Source: Rhizobium vallis
GTDB lineage: Bacteria > Pseudomonadota > Alphaproteobacteria > Rhizobiales > Rhizobiaceae
DNA: 64,000 nucleotides
Assembly: GCF_003985155.1 (NCBI RefSeq)
Contig: NZ_ML133687.1
Coordinates: 1-64,000 of the forward strand
Direction: 5' to 3'
Shown piece by piece: positions 24,398 to 33,016 of this stretch; within the stretch, counting starts at the first letter, position 1; each line of letters begins with the position of its first letter. A program made the position numbers and the translations under genes. The notes under the pieces are model-generated. The model searched no databases and had not been told where the DNA came from. It saw only the letters and a list, made by a program, of their open reading frames with translations.

Positions 24398-24749
24398 AAC
24401 CGACCCCGAATGATGACCGCGCCTGTCGGGCGGTTTTTGTCACGTCCCCGTTCGAATGCGCACCATACTGTGAAATCGTTGCCAGAGGCTTTCGATCGGC
24501 CTCTGATGAGCGATGGAGGTTCCGGCAGAGGATTCGCCGGATGCGCGGATCGATATGTCCCGCATAATCCGGCTTTTTTCAGGTATTGTGACAGGCGGCG
24601 ACAAAATCGGAAAAAGCCTGCGGCCCACCACACAATTTATCCTTAAATCGATTCCAGTCTAAGGATAAATTATGCAGCAATTCAGGGTGTTGCAGCGTCA
24701 TTTGCGCATCTGAAAAGACGCGCGGCGCTGCAATGCCGCGAAGCCTTTT
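24398..24749. other. Intergenic region with inverted repeat and dispersed repeat copy
   Basis: This is the space between the podJ-like 3' end and the TauE start. It contains TTTATCCTTA (24641-24650) and TAAGGATAAA (24660-24669), a 10-bp inverted repeat, followed by the dispersed repeat listed separately. I see no gene. The promoter of the TauE operon should lie near 24400-24450. Confidence 0.5.
24664..24731. repeat. Dispersed intergenic repeat, copy 1 (other copy 44637-44702)
   Basis: The stretch starts ATAAATTATGCAGCAATTCA and ends with AAGACGCGCGGCGCTG. It matches 44637-44702 in order over almost its full length with a few substitutions and small indels. The 3' part, TGAAAAGACGCGCGGCGCTG, is the best conserved. 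Both copies are intergenic. From memory this sequence is common between genes in Rhizobium genomes. Confidence 0.7.
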
Positions 24750-27700
24750 CTAGATTGCCTTGCTGCCCTGCTTGTTGCGTTCGAGCAGCGCCTTCACGGT
24801 CGCGTCGGTCACCTTGCCGTCCGGCTCCTGGCCGACCGTTTTCTGGAAGCTCTTGATCGCGGCAACGGTCTTCGCACCCATTTCGCCGTCCGGCACTCCA
24901 GCATCGAAGCCATTGTTGTTGAGGATCGCCTGGATGTTACGGATCGCCTTCTTCATGTCGACGGTGGCCGTCTTCGCGCCCGTGCCCGCCCATTCGTCGG
25001 GGATGTCGATCGCGTTCGTGCGGTGGTCGAGCGGCTCGGGCTTCCAGAGATCGGCCTTGGCACGCGCCCGTTCCAGCTGGTCGGGTTTCATGGCATTGGC
25101 CACTTCGTCGCGCTTCTGCGCTGCGTCTTTGTCGCCAGCCTTGGCGGCAATCGCGAACCACTTGTAGGATTCTTCGAGATCCGCCGGGACCCCGTTGCCC
25201 CTAGCGCAGAGGATCGCCAGGTTGAACTGGCTGTCGGTGATGCCGAGGTTTGCAGCTTTGGTGAACCAAGAGGCGGCAGTTGCATAGTCCTGCTGGCCGA
25301 GTGCGCCGGAGGCGTAGAGAACCGCGAGATTGTGCATCGCGCTGGCATTGCCCTGGTTTGCCGCCTGTTCGTAGAAGCCCTTTGCCTTGTTGATGTCGCG
25401 TTCGACGCCGTTGCCTTTCTCGTACATGCTGCCGAGCCGGTATTGCGCCGGCGCAAAGCCCTTGTCGGCCGAAAGCTGATACCAGCTTGCCGCCTGCTTC
25501 TGGTCGACCGTCACGCCGTTTCGGCCGTCCGAATAGCGCGCACCGATCTCGAACAGCGCCAGCGTATCGCCGCTGCGCGCCGCATCGGCAAGCGATTTCG
25601 GCTGCACCGTCTCGGGAATGGTGATTGCGGCCTGAGGCTGAGATGCTGCCGTCGCCGGGGCGTTCGAAACGAAGCCCGATGGCTCCTGCGTTGCACCGGC
25701 CGAACCGGACGGGGCAAACGTCGCAGCACCCTCGCCGTCGAGCGGCATCGCATCGGTTAGGTGATCGCCGGCAACTGGCGGGGCTGCGTCCGGCTGCACC
25801 TGTTCGGCGGCGGGAGGCGTTGCTTCCGCTGCGGGCGCGGCCGTTTCCGCAGCGCCGGCATCCTGCTGGGCGGGCGTTGCCTCGGGCAATGCCGGTGAAG
25901 GGTTTTCCATTGCTCCCGTCAGCGCCGAAACTTCCGCTGGCGGTTGCGGCGCGCGCTCGCCGCTCGTCAGCGTGCGGGCGAGCGGAAAGGCCATGATGGC
26001 GAGCAGCACGGCGCCGACCGCCAGAAGGATTGGCCGCCGGTAGCGCGAAAAGGCGCTGGTCTTGCCCGTCTTGTCAGAAGTCTTGCCAGCCTTGTCGGTA
26101 TTGACGCTCTTCTTCTCAGGCCTGACGGCCGCCTGCTTCGGATTGGCGTCCACTTCCATGGCGGCCGCCTGCGCCGCGCGGCGGGCGGCGGCGATGTAGT
26201 CGGCGCGATCGGTTTCGCCGGCAGGTTTGCCGCGCGCCGCACTCTGGCTGGCGCGCACCCGCTCGAGGATCTTCTTCACGTCAGGCGTGCCCGAGCCCGG
26301 TTCGAGCAGTTCGTTTGCCGCGTCCGTCGGTACCACATCCGTGGGGTCGATCGACGGCGCCGGGTCGATGACCGCGCGTTCGATCCCCTTGGTCTCGGCC
26401 TTCTTGCCCGGCAGCAGCCGTTTGCCGAGGCTGGCGAGCAGGCTGACCTTTGCAGATACCGGCGTCGCGGTCTCCGCCGACCGGGTCGCAGCTTCAATGG
26501 CGATGGCGCTCGTTCCGCTCATGGCCGTGGCCTGCGCCGGGACGGCAGATTCCGCTGCGATCTCTGCGGTGCGAATGACAGGAGAGGCCTTTGCCGTCGG
26601 GGCAGCGGCAAGGGGCCGGCCCGCTTCGGCTTCGGCCACCATCAGCGCATAGGGATCAACATCGACATCGAAATCGACGTCGGCCACCGGCATCTGGGCG
26701 CTCGGCCGCCCCCGCTCTTCCATGCCGTCGAGGCGGTCGGCAATATGCACCAGCGTCTCGTGCAGCGCCTTGAAGGTCTTGTGCGTGCGCTCCTCGCTGT
26801 CGCGGCTGATATCCTCGAGATGGCGCAGGTCTTCGGCCAGTGCTGTTAACGCCGACATGTCGGCGGCGGGCACGGCGCCCTGCATGCTGCCATTGCGCGA
26901 ATAGGCGTCAACGACGGCTTCTGCCGCCTGGCGCGCCGCCTCGATGATATATTCGTCGCTCGTCGCCATATAATCTTCGATCGCGCCCATGCGCCGGTCG
27001 AGATCGGCAGGGATCGCAGCGCTTTCGCGCGGCGCGTTCATCAGTGCCGAAAGATTGGCAATCTGGTCTTCGAGGTTCTTCAGGGCGTGCGGATCGGTCG
27101 GCGGCGCCGATGTGCTCTCCTCCAGCCGGGCGGCAATGTCGCTCAGCCGGCCTTCGAGGCGCCGGAAGGCGCCGTCGTCGACCGTCGCGGCGGGTGCAGT
27201 CTGCTGATAGGCCATGTCGTCGATGCGTCGGGCGAGATAATCGAGCCGCTGCGCCAGCACGTCGTTGACGGCACCGCTTTCCAGCGCGTCGATCTTGCGG
27301 GAAATGTCGGAAAGCGCGCCGGAGAGATCGGGCTGGGGTGCCGCCTTCTGCGTCCGCTCCAGGAGATAGGAGAGATGTTCCAACCGCTCGTCGAGCCGCG
27401 ACGTTGCTTCCGCTTTCGTCAACTCCTCGACGCGCGATGTCAACGCCTCCAGCCGCAGCGCCAGCTCGTCGGCCGGGTTCACGCGGCTGGCCGCGTCATG
27501 GCTCATCAGGTCGATCTGGTCGGCGAGTGCCGAAAGCCGGCTTTCCAGCCGCTGCATCAGTGCCGGGTCGTTGGCGGCGGCGGCGCGTCCGCTTGCCGCG
27601 ATTGCGCGGCTGATCTCGTCAAGCCGCATATCCATCGCGGCGAACTGCTCGGACATGACCCTGTCGTGCGGCTGGATCAGATTGCCGAACTGCTCCATTG

Positions 27701-28532
27701 CCGTGGCGATGGAAATAAGCTTGTCTTCCAGCGCCCGCACGGCCGGGCTTTCGCCCATGCCGCCGATATGGCGCTTGATGTCGTCGAGCCGATAGGCGAG
27801 CGAAACGAGCTCTTCCTGCAGCCCCTCCGTATCGAGTGCTGCAAGTCGGCTCTCGAAGCCGTCCCAGCGGTTTTCCATATGGCGCAGCGAATCCTCGCGC
27901 GCCAACCCATCCATCAGCGAGCGCAGATCTTCGAAATCCTCGCGCAGGCCGGCGGCCTCAGGCCCGGCGGAGCGGCCGGTCAGCTGGGTAATGCTCTGGG
28001 CAAGGCGGCCCATGTCTGCGCGCATGTCGTCGGCGAAACGGCCGTCTCCGGCATTTGCCTTGATCTCGCGCAGCTCGGCGCGCAGCGCGTTCATCTCGCG
28101 GGTGACGCCCTCGGAAATGTCACGCTTCAGGTCCTGTCTGAGGTTGACGAGCGCCTGGGCGATTTCCGTCATCGTGTCGTCGCCTGCGCGGAAGGCGGGC
28201 GCCGGCGCGGGGGCGGGGCGCGGTGCGGGTTCGCGAAGCTGCGGCGCCTGTTCGCGCGTGTAGGGCCGTTCGCGGCCGGCTTCCAGCGCGCGCTGGCGCT
28301 GGCGAATTTCGGCAAGCGGATCCGGCCGCGGCTCGGGCGGGGCTTTTACTGGCCGAGGAGCGTAGGAGCCGGCATAAGGATCGCGCTCGGCCGTTGCCGT
28401 GCGCGGCCGCTGTTCGCGCCCGCTGCCCATCAGACCTTCGATGCGCGCCTCGAGCCCTTCGATCGTGCGGTTCAGCGCATCGAGCGAAGTCCTGTCGGAC
28501 TGTCTGGAAGGATTTGATCGCGATCCGTTCAT
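24750..28532 (-). CDS. podJ: PodJ-like polar localisation factor with Sel1 repeats and peptidoglycan-binding domain
   Basis: This very long gene encodes about 1260 residues. Residues 1 to about 600 are a largely coiled-coil cytoplasmic region rich in LEARIEGL/ALxxRLD-type heptads. A disordered Ala/Pro stretch follows, then a single membrane helix near residue 830-850 (RRPILLAVGAVLLAIMAFPL). The periplasmic part has about four Sel1-like repeats (about 980-1145, for example AQYRLGSMYEKGNGVERDIN and AMHNLAVLYASGALGQQDYA) and a C-terminal peptidoglycan-binding domain (IQAILNNNGFDAGVPDGEMG, DGKVTDATVKALLE). This order matches PodJ, which organises the new/old pole in Caulobacter and Agrobacterium. 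The start is uncertain: ATGs at 28532 (MNGSRSNPSRQ) and 28628 both lack a strong Shine-Dalgarno. It is monocistronic. Confidence 0.83.
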   Translation of the reverse strand: MNGSRSNPSRQSDRTSLDALNRTIEGLEARIEGLMGSGREQRPRTATAERDPYAGSYAPRPVKAPPEPRPDPLAEIRQRQRALEAGRERPYTREQAPQLREPAPRPAPAPAPAFRAGDDTMTEIAQALVNLRQDLKRDISEGVTREMNALRAELREIKANAGDGRFADDMRADMGRLAQSITQLTGRSAGPEAAGLREDFEDLRSLMDGLAREDSLRHMENRWDGFESRLAALDTEGLQEELVSLAYRLDDIKRHIGGMGESPAVRALEDKLISIATAMEQFGNLIQPHDRVMSEQFAAMDMRLDEISRAIAASGRAAAANDPALMQRLESRLSALADQIDLMSHDAASRVNPADELALRLEALTSRVEELTKAEATSRLDERLEHLSYLLERTQKAAPQPDLSGALSDISRKIDALESGAVNDVLAQRLDYLARRIDDMAYQQTAPAATVDDGAFRRLEGRLSDIAARLEESTSAPPTDPHALKNLEDQIANLSALMNAPRESAAIPADLDRRMGAIEDYMATSDEYIIEAARQAAEAVVDAYSRNGSMQGAVPAADMSALTALAEDLRHLEDISRDSEERTHKTFKALHETLVHIADRLDGMEERGRPSAQMPVADVDFDVDVDPYALMVAEAEAGRPLAAAPTAKASPVIRTAEIAAESAVPAQATAMSGTSAIAIEAATRSAETATPVSAKVSLLASLGKRLLPGKKAETKGIERAVIDPAPSIDPTDVVPTDAANELLEPGSGTPDVKKILERVRASQSAARGKPAGETDRADYIAAARRAAQAAAMEVDANPKQAAVRPEKKSVNTDKAGKTSDKTGKTSAFSRYRRPILLAVGAVLLAIMAFPLARTLTSGERAPQPPAEVSALTGAMENPSPALPEATPAQQDAGAAETAAPAAEATPPAAEQVQPDAAPPVAGDHLTDAMPLDGEGAATFAPSGSAGATQEPSGFVSNAPATAASQPQAAITIPETVQPKSLADAARSGDTLALFEIGARYSDGRNGVTVDQKQAASWYQLSADKGFAPAQYRLGSMYEKGNGVERDINKAKGFYEQAANQGNASAMHNLAVLYASGALGQQDYATAASWFTKAANLGITDSQFNLAILCARGNGVPADLEESYKWFAIAAKAGDKDAAQKRDEVANAMKPDQLERARAKADLWKPEPLDHRTNAIDIPDEWAGTGAKTATVDMKKAIRNIQAILNNNGFDAGVPDGEMGAKTVAAIKSFQKTVGQEPDGKVTDATVKALLERNKQGSKAI

Positions 28533-28843
28533 CTTCTTGCTCGCTTCGACTGCTCGACCCCTCGTCAGAGCTCGATCCTTGGCTTTTGCGTCTGCTGCCG
28601 CGCCTTCGCGCGGACCGGAGCGCACCATTCATGAGAAGCTAGTCAATTAGACTTTCCTCAAGCTGAACGGCGTAGCGGCATCCCTGGGAAACGCGAGACT
28701 GAGAAAAATGAATGCGGATCACTACTGCTCAATCCGCACCTTTCACGAAACGTGGTAAACAAGCCGTTAATGTCGATGAGAATTTTTTAACGTTTGTGTT
28801 CCGGAAGCCGTTTTTAGCGGCAATTGCCGTTGAATTCGTCGCC

Positions 28844-29209
28844 TCAAGCCGGCCGCGGATATTGCAGCTCGATCTTCACGCCCTCCGGGCCGTAGACAAA
28901 GATCTGGCCGAGATCGGTGTCGGGAATGTCGTAATATTCATAGCGATATCCGCTCGCCTTGATGCGCTCCAGCGCCGGTCCGAATTCGTAAAGGCTGAAG
29001 GCGACATGGTTGAAGATGCCGGACGGAAAATCGGTGTTGCGCGATGTCAGGCTGAGATGGATGACCGGGCGTTCGTCCAGGTAGAGCCAGTGGCCGGGGG
29101 AGGCGAAGGGTGGCCGGTAGCCTTCCTTGACGCCAAGCAAGGTTTCCAGGAATGCGATCATGACAGGCGCATCGCGGGTATCGATCGTGACATGGTCCAG
29201 ACGCGGCAT
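28844..29209 (-). CDS. VOC-family protein
   Basis: This encodes a 121-residue vicinal oxygen chelate domain. It starts MPRLDHVTIDTRDAPVMIAF (His6 is a candidate metal ligand), has the second-strand His in IFNHVAFSLYEFGPALERIK, and ends GQIFVYGPEGVKIELQYPRP with the C-terminal Glu. The sequence is unlike the VOC protein at 2039-2419, so the two are not recent duplicates. The substrate is unknown. GGGAGGAACC precedes the ATG. It is monocistronic, with about 100 bases to the SDR gene upstream on the same strand. Confidence 0.85.
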   Translation of the reverse strand: MPRLDHVTIDTRDAPVMIAFLETLLGVKEGYRPPFASPGHWLYLDERPVIHLSLTSRNTDFPSGIFNHVAFSLYEFGPALERIKASGYRYEYYDIPDTDLGQIFVYGPEGVKIELQYPRPA

Positions 29210-29306
29210 CGGTTCCTCCCAGCCAGCTCAGACGGCGAAACATAGTCTGATTGACGTCACCGCGAAAGTTGCCTTCTCTCGGCGGCGGGACGCCACTGGC
29301 GGACGC

Positions 29307-30008
29307 TTAGAAGTTCTCCGTCCACGGCCGGACTTCCACTTCCAGCGACCATGCGCTGCGGTGCTGGCGAAGCACGTCGATATAGGTCTGCGCGATTGCA
29401 TCCGGCGAGAGCGTACCGTCAGGCTTATCCGCCTGGTCCGGCCGGATCTGCGAGCGCACCGCGCCGTCGATGACGAAATGCGCGACATGGATGCCCATCG
29501 GCCCGAGTTCGCGGGCAGCACTCTGGGCAAGGCCACGTAGCGCGAACTTGCCCATCGCGAACGGGGCCGATTGCGCAAAACCTTTCACGCTTGCCGATGC
29601 GCCGGTGATGAGGATCGCACCGCGGCCGCGCGGGATCATCTGCCGCGCCGCCTGCTGCACCACCAGGAAGCCGCCAAACGCGGTTGTCGCAATCGCCTTC
29701 TCCACATCGGCTGGATCGAGTTCGGAAAGCGGACCGCGCACGCGAGCACTCGCATTGAAGATCACCACGTCAGGCCCGCCGATTGCGGCCGCGGCTTCTT
29801 CGAACAGCGCCGCCACACTCGCCGGCTGCGAGACGTCTGTTGTAAAGGCGCTGGCGCCGGTCTCCTCGATGAGCCCGTGCAGTTTGTCGATATTACGGGC
29901 GGCCAGCCCGACCTTGACGCCCTGCGCCGACAATTGCCGGGCGAGCGATGCGCTGATGCCGGAGCCCGCGCCGACAATCAGGGCGCTCTCATAGGGAAAA
30001 TCGGTCAT
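29307..30008 (-). CDS. SDR-type Rossmann protein lacking the catalytic tyrosine
   Basis: The 233-residue product has the short-chain dehydrogenase fold: ALIVGAGSGISASLARQL (GxxxGxS-type nucleotide loop, about residues 9-26), NASARVRGPLSEL (NA(A/S)xx motif), and ITGASASVKGF for the catalytic Ser strand. The expected Tyr-x-x-x-Lys site reads APFAMGKFALRGLAQS, so Tyr is replaced by Phe while Lys is kept. It may therefore be a non-canonical or non-enzymatic NAD(P)-binding member. It begins 73 bases downstream of the glycosylase gene and may share its transcript. GAGGACGATATC precedes the ATG. Confidence 0.85.
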   Translation of the reverse strand: MTDFPYESALIVGAGSGISASLARQLSAQGVKVGLAARNIDKLHGLIEETGASAFTTDVSQPASVAALFEEAAAAIGGPDVVIFNASARVRGPLSELDPADVEKAIATTAFGGFLVVQQAARQMIPRGRGAILITGASASVKGFAQSAPFAMGKFALRGLAQSAARELGPMGIHVAHFVIDGAVRSQIRPDQADKPDGTLSPDAIAQTYIDVLRQHRSAWSLEVEVRPWTENF

Positions 30009-30081
30009 GATATCGTCCTCGATGAATTGTCCTGATGACGTAGGAAGTGCGAACGGTTTGCGCCACCACTCGACGGGAATT

Positions 30082-30765
30082 TCAGTGCGCGGAATCGATC
30101 GAATAAGCGCAGATGCGTGACAGATGGACGAAGGAAAGGCCCGTCTCCTCGGCCCATTCATTGAAGGCCTGCTGGATCAGCTGCTGGTCCTTCTTGGTCG
30201 TACCGGAGGAGGAGAGCGGGACCCCGGCGAACCGGAGACAGGCGAGCACATCCATCGTTCCGATGAAGCTGTCGCGGCCGATGCCGCGCAGGAAATATTG
30301 TCCGGTCATTCCGCCGAGCCGGCTGCCGCGTTTGCTCAGCAGGTCGAGAAGGCCGATTTGGTCGTCGCGCGGCCAGTCGGCGAAGAAGACGCCGGCGCTG
30401 CCATATTCCCTGGCCAATTCCCTGAGGAAGGCGGCATTGACGCGAACCGACATGATCTTGGCGCCGTTGCGGATGATCCGCTCATCCGATGTCAGATCGT
30501 GCCAATAATCGTCGGGCGCGATATTCAACATTGACGGATCGAAACCGGAAAATGCCGCCTCGAAACCCGGCCACTTCGCATCGATCACCTTCTGGACGAA
30601 ACCGCTGTAGAAGATGCGCCGGGTCATATCCGCCAGGATGCGGTCGTCGGGCATGGCGCGCAGCCGCTCGTGATCCGGCCGGTGCTTCTCGAGCATTGCC
30701 TGCAGCGCGGCCGCTCCGCCTTTTCGCTCCTCCGCTCGCTGCCTTATCGCCTCGAAGCTGATCAT
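30082..30765 (-). CDS. DNA-3-methyladenine glycosylase I-like protein
   Basis: The 227-residue protein resembles the Tag-type (HhH superfamily) glycosylases: DDRILADMTRRIFYSGFVQK, then KWPGFEAAFSGFDPSMLNIA, and DERIIRNGAKIMSVRVNAAF. These enzymes remove 3-methyladenine from alkylated DNA at the start of base excision repair. The usual Tag zinc-ligand cysteines and histidines are not evident, so this is a divergent branch common in Rhizobiales, and its substrate is an inference. AGGAGGGCC lies upstream of the ATG. An SDR gene follows on the same strand. Confidence 0.75.
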   Translation of the reverse strand: MISFEAIRQRAEERKGGAAALQAMLEKHRPDHERLRAMPDDRILADMTRRIFYSGFVQKVIDAKWPGFEAAFSGFDPSMLNIAPDDYWHDLTSDERIIRNGAKIMSVRVNAAFLRELAREYGSAGVFFADWPRDDQIGLLDLLSKRGSRLGGMTGQYFLRGIGRDSFIGTMDVLACLRFAGVPLSSSGTTKKDQQLIQQAFNEWAEETGLSFVHLSRICAYSIDSAH

Positions 30766-30933
30766 GTCGGCGGCCCTCCTGAAGCATTGCCCGAATTGCG
30801 GATTGTAAGACGCTTCGGCTTATAAGCCATTCCCAGATGGACAAGGAAGATGAGGTGACGTCTTCCTGGCGCTTCATGGCCTGTGAATCCATGCTCCCGA
30901 ATTTTTTCACGAAAGACGGCCAAGGTGCAGAAT

Positions 30934-30955
30934 TTGACGTTTACGCAAACGTCAA
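30934..30955. promoter_or_regulatory. 22-bp palindromic operator before the beta-oxidation operon (LiuR/FadR-like site)
   Basis: TTGACGTTTAC (30934-30944) is followed directly by GCAAACGTCAA (30945-30955); the halves are reverse complements except for one base. It lies 65-86 bases upstream of the acyl-CoA dehydrogenase start. The TTTACGTAAA-like core resembles sites of the MerR-type regulator LiuR that controls branched-chain and fatty acyl-CoA degradation in proteobacteria. The factor assignment is inference. Confidence 0.6.
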
Positions 30956-31019
30956 TATTTTGTAAGACAGTGCCCAAGGCCGGGGCGATCCGGTCAGCCG
31001 AATGGGAGGAATTTGAGAG

Positions 31020-32816
31020 ATGCCAGTCTACAAGGCCCCGGTGAACGATACGCTCTTCGTCCTGAACGACGTGCTGGGCCTCGAACGCTACAACAATCTG
31101 CCGGGTTTTGCCGAGGCGACGCCCGATATGATCGAAGCGATCCTCGGCGAGGCCGGAAAGGTTGCCGAGGAAGCTCTCTTTCCGCTGAATTATTCCGGCG
31201 ATCAGGAGGGTTGCACCCGCCACGACGATGCCAGCGTCTCGACGCCGAAGGGCTTCAAGGGCGCTTATAAAGCCTATCGCGAAGGCGGCTGGATCGGCCT
31301 TGCCGTGCCGGAAGAATTCGGCGGGCAGGGGCTTCCCTATACGCTCCACACCGCTGTCGGCGAATATACTTCCGCCGCCAACATGTCGCTGATGATGTAT
31401 CCTGGCCTGACGCAGGGCGCGATCGCCGCGATCCTCGTTCACGGCTCCGAGGAGCAGAAGAAAACCTATCTGCCGAAGATGGTCGACGGCTCGTGGTCCG
31501 GCACCATGAACCTGACCGAGCCGCATTGCGGCACCGATCTCGGCATGCTGCGCACCAAGGCGGTGCCGCAGGCTGACGGCAGCTACAAGATATCGGGCCA
31601 GAAGATCTTCATCTCCGCCGGTGAGCACGACCTGACCGACAATATCGTCCACCTGGTGCTTGCCCGCATCGAGGGCGCGCCCGAGGGCACCAAGGGCATC
31701 TCGCTGTTTATCGTTCCGAAATACCTGGTCGGCGATGACGGCGCGCTCGGCACCCGCAATGCCGTCTCCTGTGGTGCGATCGAGCACAAGATGGGCATTC
31801 ACGGCAACGCCACCTGCGTCATGAACTACGACGAGGCGACCGGCTTCCTGATCGACGCCGAAAACCGCGGCCTCAATGCCATGTTCGTGATGATGAACGA
31901 GGCCCGCCTGATGGTCGGCCTGCAGGGCATCGCCATTTCCGAGATCGCTTATCAGAACGCCGCCAACTACGCCCGCGACCGTATCCAGGGCCGCTCGCTG
32001 TCCGGCCCCAAGGCCCCGGACAAGAAAGCCGATCCGATCATCGTCCATCCCGATATCCGCCGCTCGCTGATGACCATCCGTGCCTTCAACGAGGCCGGCC
32101 GCGCCTTCCTGCTCTGGACGGCGCTGAAATCTGACATCGCCCATCGCGCCACCGACGAGAAGGAACGGCAGACGGCCGACGATATTCTCGGCCTCGTCAC
32201 CCCGATCCTCAAGGGCGTGATGACCGACAAGGGCTTCGATCATGCCGTCATGGCCCAGCAGGTCTTTGGCGGTCACGGCTATATCGAAGAACATGGCATG
32301 AGCCAGTATGTGCGCGATGCCCGTATCGCCATGATCTATGAAGGCGCCAACGGCATTCAGGCGCTCGATCTCGTCGGTCGGAAGCTCGCCCTGAACGGCG
32401 GCCGCGCCGCCATGGCCCTCTTCAAGGAGATCGGTGATTTCTGCGAGGAGAACCGCGGCGACGAAAAGCTCTCCTTCTTCACCAAGCATCTGAAAAAGGG
32501 CTTGAACGACGTCCAGGGCGCGACCATGTGGTTCATGCAGAATGCCATGGCCAAGCCCGACAATGCCGGCGCCGGCTCGACCGACTACATGCACCTCTTC
32601 GGCCTCGTCATTCTCGGCTATATGTGGGCGAAGATGGCAAAAGCCGCCGAGGATGGCCTTGCATCGGGCCATGCGGCGCGTGAGGATTTCCTGAAGAACA
32701 AGCTGATCACCGCGAAATTCTTCATGGAGCGGATCATGCCGGAAACCACGCTGCGCAAGGCGCGCATCGAGGCCGGCGCCGACACGATGATGGAACTGGC
32801 CGCCGAAGCGTTTTGA
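31020..32816 (+). CDS. Acyl-CoA dehydrogenase with C-terminal extension (FadE/DmdC-like)
   Basis: The 598-residue flavoenzyme belongs to the long acyl-CoA dehydrogenase group. Signature blocks are [40 protein letters not shown] (FAD/substrate loop), [17 protein letters not shown], and [20 protein letters not shown] followed by [14 protein letters not shown], which holds the catalytic Glu region. The C-terminal about 130 residues form the extra helical domain of this subfamily. It would oxidise acyl-CoA to enoyl-CoA, passing electrons to ETF. GGGAGGAATT precedes the ATG. It is the first gene of a four-gene operon with thiolase, cupin and FadJ-like genes, controlled by the palindrome at 30934-30955. 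Confidence 0.93.
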   Translation: MPVYKAPVNDTLFVLNDVLGLERYNNLPGFAEATPDMIEAILGEAGKVAEEALFPLNYSGDQEGCTRHDDASVSTPKGFKGAYKAYREGGWIGLAVPEEFGGQGLPYTLHTAVGEYTSAANMSLMMYPGLTQGAIAAILVHGSEEQKKTYLPKMVDGSWSGTMNLTEPHCGTDLGMLRTKAVPQADGSYKISGQKIFISAGEHDLTDNIVHLVLARIEGAPEGTKGISLFIVPKYLVGDDGALGTRNAVSCGAIEHKMGIHGNATCVMNYDEATGFLIDAENRGLNAMFVMMNEARLMVGLQGIAISEIAYQNAANYARDRIQGRSLSGPKAPDKKADPIIVHPDIRRSLMTIRAFNEAGRAFLLWTALKSDIAHRATDEKERQTADDILGLVTPILKGVMTDKGFDHAVMAQQVFGGHGYIEEHGMSQYVRDARIAMIYEGANGIQALDLVGRKLALNGGRAAMALFKEIGDFCEENRGDEKLSFFTKHLKKGLNDVQGATMWFMQNAMAKPDNAGAGSTDYMHLFGLVILGYMWAKMAKAAEDGLASGHAAREDFLKNKLITAKFFMERIMPETTLRKARIEAGADTMMELAAEAF

Positions 32817-32821
32817 TTGTG

Positions 32822-32970
32822 TCCTCTTCTCCCCAGCGGGGAGAAGGTGGCCCAAAGGGCCGGATGAGGGGGCGCGCCGCAGGCGCGTCTTTCTTCTGGC
32901 TCCGGCTTCGCCGGAGACCCCCTCATCGCCTCGCTTTGCTCGGCACTTCTCCCCGCTGGGGAGAAGAGGA
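32822..32970. repeat. Mosaic palindromic repeat with 25-bp arms (RIME-like)
   Basis: A 25-base arm at 32822-32846 (TCCTCTTCTCCCCAGCGGGG and five more) is a perfect reverse complement of 32946-32970. Inside are further GATGAGGG/CCCTCATC and GCTCCGGC/GCCGGAG pairings, so the whole stretch can fold into a branched stem. It lies between two genes of the same operon. The form resembles the rhizobial intergenic mosaic elements (RIME). A related short palindrome is at 4737-4760. Confidence 0.8.
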
Positions 32971-33016
32971 AGAACGAAATTCACCGGCGCCGCCGCGCCG
33001 CCAGGGAGATGAGACA

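Noticed and set aside
30837..30965. 42-residue plus-strand frame before the acyl-CoA dehydrogenase
   Set aside because: It runs through the operator palindrome, has no good ribosome binding site and no conserved look.
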